Source: Scolanthus callimorphus (taxonomy: Eukaryota; Cnidaria; Anthozoa; Actiniaria; Edwardsiidae). Taken from it: a stretch of DNA of 64,000 nt. The position numbers and the translations under genes are program-made. The stretch spans positions 16,155,399 to 16,219,398 of the forward strand of contig CM066912.1 in NCBI GenBank assembly GCA_033964015.1, read 5' to 3'. The notes under the pieces are model-generated. The model did not search any database, was not told the origin of the DNA, and was given only the letters and a program-made list of their open reading frames with translations. Below are positions 59,797 to 64,000 of the stretch, piece by piece (positions within the stretch are counted from its first letter, which is position 1; every line of letters starts with the position of its first letter).

Positions 59797-60300
59797 GTCA
59801 AGACAAGACAAGACAAGACATGTTAATTTCAGGCACCGGGTGGTGGAACCCTGGAAAATATATAGATTAATAAAAGAGTGTCATTTCGCAAGTTCTTTTC
59901 TTAATGGAGTTGTTCCGCGTAGGAACCTTAGAGATGCAAATGAGGCAAGCCTTTTGTTTCCGGTTGACCAGAATCAATTGGAAACAAAAGGAAAACTTCA
60001 TTTGCATCTCTAATGTTCTTACGCGGAACAATCCGATTTTATCCTGGTTATGGCGAGGATTTATCAAATTTAAAAAGTTTTGATGCCCAATTTCATTAAA
60101 TAGTCCTTTTTTCTTCGTAAATTTTGCATTCAATTAGAAAATGCCTCTCGTCTTCCATGCCATTGTCAGGTTTTAAGTAGGGTTTGCTGTAACGCCGTCT
60201 TTCGATCTGTAGAATAAGATCGCTAATTCTGAGTTTCGTCAAGGCCCTCCGGTGATCTGTGTTTTTTATATCTGATAGGTACTCTTCGAATTTGTACTAT
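59797..60300 (-). pseudogene. C-terminal fragment of a non-LTR retrotransposon
   Basis: On the minus strand RALTKLRISDLILQIERRRY and MEDERHFLIECKIYEEKR read as the extreme C-terminus of a LINE ORF2 (a short Cys/His-type tail domain). After a nested MITE the sequence ends in (TCTTG)n at 59797-59820, a plausible LINE tail. Confidence 0.6.
59910..60031. mobile_element. 122-bp MITE nested in the LINE fragment
   Basis: TTGTTCCGCGTAGGAACCTT and AGAGATGCAAATGA at the left are inverted at the right with few mismatches. It interrupts the minus-strand LINE remnant. Confidence 0.88.
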
Positions 60301-60420
60301 GTCTTAAATTGACAGAAGGTCCTTCGTTTGTTTTTTTCCTTGATCCCTGGATTCGTCATCGAAAAGGTTTGAATATTCTTGATTTGCAATCATTCCTTTG
60401 GGAATAAAATAACAAAAGCA

Positions 60421-60495
60421 CGGCGGCCATGTTGGTGACCTGAATAAAAGGAGCAAATGAACTTTCTTTTGTTCTGCACCACCAACATGGCCGCC
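60421..60495. repeat. Short hairpin (GGCGGCCATGTTGGTG)
   Basis: CGGCGGCCATGTTGGTG and CACCAACATGGCCGCC face each other across about 40 bases. CAAAAG words extend the pairing. Probably a remnant foldback element. Confidence 0.7.
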
Positions 60496-60722
60496 AGTGA
60501 CGTCACATGCAAACCAAGAATAGATTTTGAGGGTTGTCCAATACACAAATTTATGCAAGGCATTGTCTAAAACAATGGAGTGCAATGGAGTGTATTATAG
60601 AACGAGGCAATACAAAGGGGGAGAACAATACCATGTATAAATTTGTCAGAGTATTGGACTAGTATGTAGATTTTGCACTCTGTCGTAACTTATATACAGC
60701 ATTTATTAAACAGATGTTGAAA

Positions 60723-61429
60723 TAAGGTTACTGAGAACCTTCGCGCACTTCCTCGAAAAAAAAAATCATACTCGTCCTTAGTTTAACCAAAACATGTCAA
60801 CCTATATATCATTGGAAAGCTTATAACATGGACTAGCGGACTATGGCAAAAAGAAATAACTTTTTGATAAACATAATTTTTTCGAAGGTTTTATTAAAAA
60901 TGTGGGTGTGACACTTTCAAGAGCTATCGCTGCCGAACTGCTTGAGCTTGACTCCCAAGTAAAACATTGTACTAATCCTTAAAGGTGTTTCTCAAAAACG
61001 GTGTCTGCGTTTTTTTAAATTTTACGTAGATCAAAAGTTATGGAACTTTTAAATTTCCAAGGTCAAATTTTATAGAATTTTCACGCTCTAAAAATTTAAG
61101 AAATTCATAACTTTTGAACTAAACAAAATTTTAAAAAACGCAGACATGGTGTTTGAGAAACACCTTTAAGGATTAAAACAATGTGTTTCTTGAGAGTCAA
61201 AGTCAAGCAGTTCGGCGGCGATAGCTCTTGAAAATGACACACTCATTTTTTTTTATAAAAGCTTATATTAAAAAATGAGATTTATTAAAAAGTTACTTCT
61301 TTTTGCAATAGCCCGCTAGTCCATTCTATAAGCTTTCCAACGATATATAGGTTGACATGTTTTGGTTAAACTAAGGACGAGTATGATTTTTTTCCCGAGG
61401 ACGTGCGCGAAGGTTCTCAGTACCCTTAA
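60723..61429. mobile_element. 700-bp near-complete palindrome
   Basis: ACTGAGAACCTTCGCGCAC at the left is inverted at the right, and matching landmarks (AAAACATGTCAACCTATATA, AAAGTTATTTCTTTTTGC-like, GCAGTTCGGC(A/G)GC, AGGTGTTTCTCAAA) recur in mirror order to the centre near 61076. Arms are about 350 bp. No coding capacity. Confidence 0.88.
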
Positions 61430-61670
61430 CTTTACACTTGTTTGACACACTAGTAACATATTGCAGCGAGATATGGGGCGTAGACGGCGAATACAATGAA
61501 CTCCGAGACCCAATAGAACAAACCCACATATTATTTTGTAAGAAATTACCCGGTGACAGCAAGAGTGCAGTAAATAAGGCGTGTAGAGCAGAGCTAGGAC
61601 AACGTGTATGACAACATGTATGACAACTTGACGAAATATCCCCCCCCCCCCCCCCCCCTCCGCCCCGATA

Positions 61671-62073
61671 TTAAAGTGGATCGACCCAGTAATTTTGCAC
61701 CCATGCCAACCAATTTTGAACCTCTCATATAAAAACAGATTGATTTCTATTGCGCAGCCAATATAACACACATACTACAAATAGACTGAAATGCATGTCA
61801 GTACAAAAATTGGGGAGATCGGAGTTGGTATCACGTGACAATCGGACGACGCCTATTTTTACTCTCATCCCAGTTTCAGGCTGAACCGATTTTTTGATAA
61901 ATGCTCTACGGTACCTCGAGATTGACTGATTGCCTACTTGTAACCGAGGTTTGATTAAATTCTACAAGGCCGATCTGAAGATATTTTAGGATTTATAAAT
62001 CAGGGCTATAATTTATGTAAAATCCAGTGTTATGAATTAACATGGCAGTTTGGTACTTCATGGTTATAAATTT
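61671..62073. mobile_element. Half copy of the 1.7-kb palindromic TTAA family
   Basis: TTAAAGTGGATCGACCCAGT starts a 400-bp match to the left arm of 38382-40083, ending at GGTTATAAATT where similarity stops abruptly. The right arm is absent. A cytosine homopolymer lies just before it (61640-61658). Confidence 0.9.
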
Positions 62074-62429
62074 AGGCATTATAATTGAATAATTGAAGAA
62101 AAATGCCAAAGAATAAGGAAATGATCAAGGTCCACTTATTCAGCTTCCACCCCGGACTATATTGGGAATTGCAAGGGAATTTGGTAGAGTATAACTTTCG
62201 AGGCAAGCCTGCCAGACCTCTTCGAGTAACACAATGAAAGGATATATGAAAGGTAATCGCAGTATTTATAGACCCAAATGCCAATATCAACCAAAGGGAT
62301 GAAATTTATTTGGTAATTAAATGGACCTTGATAATAATTGCAGTGACAACTGATGTTAATGTTGAAATTTTTATGGAAATTCAGCAAATAAGTTACGAAT
62401 AGTTTGCGAAAAAGTCAATTTTCTGAACA

Positions 62430-62545
62430 ATGTTCAAGTTCAAGTTTATTTCCACAAACAAATAAGCTAGAAGACTTAGATAATGTTGTGCTGAATCCAT
62501 GTGATTCAAACCATCCAAATGTGCAAAGTGGGTCTAGTATGTTAT
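62430..62545 (-). mobile_element. LINE or SINE 3' tail
   Basis: Minus strand reads GTGGAAATAAACTTGAACTT GAACATTG: an AATAAA followed by (TTGAAC)n. This resembles CR1-type tails. Nothing else of the element is recognisable. Confidence 0.45.
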
Positions 62546-63690
62546 ACTTTAATCAAGCTAGCCTAAGATTTTTACAATCCCGCTACAGTAGAACCCCCCG
62601 GTTTAATGATACACCATCGGGGGCAGAAAAATGACAAATCGGGCATTGTTAGATCAAGAGGTTGTCCATACATTTTGCTATAATCACGTAGACATCGTAA
62701 AACCAAGAGTATCTTTAGATCAAAGCAATTATTTATACTATTTTCCGATACAGCCACTTCTATTTTCACCCCGCTAAACGCCTCCCAGGCGTCTTGTTAA
62801 GTATAATACGTGAATTTCATTAACTGTTACTATAGGATCCCGGAAAAACGGCTGCGCCACAGAGCTGCAAAACCGAGCCTGCAAAACCACGCCATTTTCT
62901 TGCATACTTGAGGAACTGTGTTATAGGATACATTTTATTCGAAAATGATTAAGTGGACGGAAGTCACCTTAAAAAGTGGGAGTGACGCAGAGGCAAAAAA
63001 ATGAACTGGACACGTAATTTCGTTTTTTATGTTTTTACCTCATATCAATTTTGATGAAAATATGTCACAATGTACTCAATGTTGACCAACAGTAGACTGA
63101 TTGCAGTCCCTTCTTTTGAGAAGGTCCGTGAAAATCATAAAGCTAGTAAGCGTTTATCACAGTAAGAGCCTTATTAGCATGAGGTGAGGTGAAGAGGACT
63201 GCGCATTTTCTGTAAATTTACATACCTACCGCACCCAAATTCTATTGTTTTTATGGAAAGCTCATTATCACTGTTTTATCGCTCTGTGTGCCATTGTCAG
63301 AAATGGCAGATATGGACAAAAAGTCCTAATAACGTTACCCCGAACAAAAGGTTTGTTAACAATAGTGTTATGTTCTATGGAAATTCTATCCAATAGCAGA
63401 GCGACACAACGAGTCGCCTTTTCTGAGGCTTGGCAGTGGGATATTTGAATTTCAGATTGCTTCACTGCTAGCCGTGTAAACATGTCTGCGGAATAGTTGC
63501 GCATTTTGTAAACCAGATGGCCAACAAAATTTAGGATGAACGTTCAACATCGTCCATGGGATGGAGAAAGAAAGGTAAATACGCAATGTTTGAGATTGAA
63601 GTACATTCTACCTCCTCATTGGCATATAGAGATCCCATGAGATAAGCGCATGCGCACGAATAGTCATTAGCAGCTTGCGTTGGAAGAGAA
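62546..63690. other. Intergenic, nothing recognised
   Basis: No coding similarity. The region includes the presumptive promoter and 5' UTR of the ORF starting at 63691; no clear TATA box was seen. Confidence 0.4.
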
Positions 63691-64000
63691 ATGGCGGCAA
63701 TTGAACTCGCTGCAAAACAACAACATGCCCCTGGCGAAATGCCCTCGGGAAGTGGCGATAATCAAACCCGAAAGGGGCAAAACACTGCATCCATCGAAAT
63801 TCAAGGTTGCAATGACGGCGAAAGGCCACAAATTGATGGCGAAAGGCCAAAAACCAATGTCGGAAAGCCTAAGAACACATCGAAGGCGAAAGACGCGAAA
63901 CACAAAGCCACCGGCGAAAGGCCTTCAGAGAGTGGCAATAAACTAGCCAAAAAGGGGCTAGCTAACAACGGCGAAAGGCCGATAAATAATGGCGAAAGGC
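63691..64000 (+). CDS. Open reading frame at right edge, hydrophilic GERP-repeat protein, partial
   Basis: ATG at 63691 in good context (GAGAAATGG) follows an in-frame TAG at 63661 and the frame stays open for 103 codons to the window end. The protein starts MAAIELAAKQQHAPGEMPSG and is very polar. The motif (N/D)GERP and variants recur: DGERPQ, DGERPK, TGERPS, NGERPI, NGER. Spacing is irregular, 8 to about 40 residues. No known domain. It could be the first exon of a host gene; a spurious frame in a repetitive stretch is possible. Confidence 0.5.
   Translation, partial: MAAIELAAKQQHAPGEMPSGSGDNQTRKGQNTASIEIQGCNDGERPQIDGERPKTNVGKPKNTSKAKDAKHKATGERPSESGNKLAKKGLANNGERPINNGER

Noticed and set aside
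61639..61660. Poly-C runs (also near 3805, 6397 and 55930) as special structures
   Set aside because: Homopolymer runs at or near element edges are common and could be sequencing or slippage products; no further structure was seen.

Overview
The window is eukaryotic, AT-rich and intron-rich, and looks like an anthozoan cnidarian genome, most likely a stony coral. That guess rests on the repeat families (BEL/Pao, CR1/L2, Penelope-like, many foldback MITEs, a multicopy PIN/CXC gene family) and on the paladin exon structure. No single sequence here proves the taxon.

One host gene dominates: a minus-strand paladin (PALD1) orthologue. It starts at 46320 and runs leftwards to at least 3970. I could assemble 15 coding exons (2,088 bp, 696 codons) that join in phase and carry consensus GT-AG ends. 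They include a 60-bp exon at 5440-5499. Both phosphatase signatures are intact. The C-terminal part, about 160-180 residues by comparison with the family, is not found and should lie left of base 1. A second, unrelated open reading frame begins at 63691 on the plus strand and runs off the right edge.

The paladin introns and the upstream DNA are filled with mobile elements. Intron 12 (5500-11909) holds a fragment that may be tyrosine-recombinase associated, a tRNA-derived SINE with a hexamer tail, a decayed minus-strand P-loop ORF, a MITE and two head-to-head Penelope-like GIY-YIG remnants. Intron 3 holds a CR1-like LINE, a 1-kb TTAA element and a 1-kb TIR element with an attached hairpin. Intron 2 holds a BEL/Pao LTR element (25049-32881) whose reverse transcriptase region is absent; its place is taken by a decayed, intron-containing PIN-like/CXC-domain gene. 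Intron 1 (33894-45906) holds an L2/CR1-type LINE with a 579-codon ORF, a 1.7-kb palindromic TTAA element and more MITEs.

Upstream of paladin (46.6-63.7 kb) I recognise no host gene. This stretch holds a hexamer microsatellite, then a dense nest of DNA elements between 53.9 and 62.1 kb, several inserted one inside another with readable junctions.

The most notable points are the BEL/PIN-CXC chimera, a recurrent architecture in which a TIR element is joined at the same sequence to a hairpin unit, a nested insertion whose empty site is present elsewhere in the window, and a long palindromic TTAA family seen in full, half and remnant copies.
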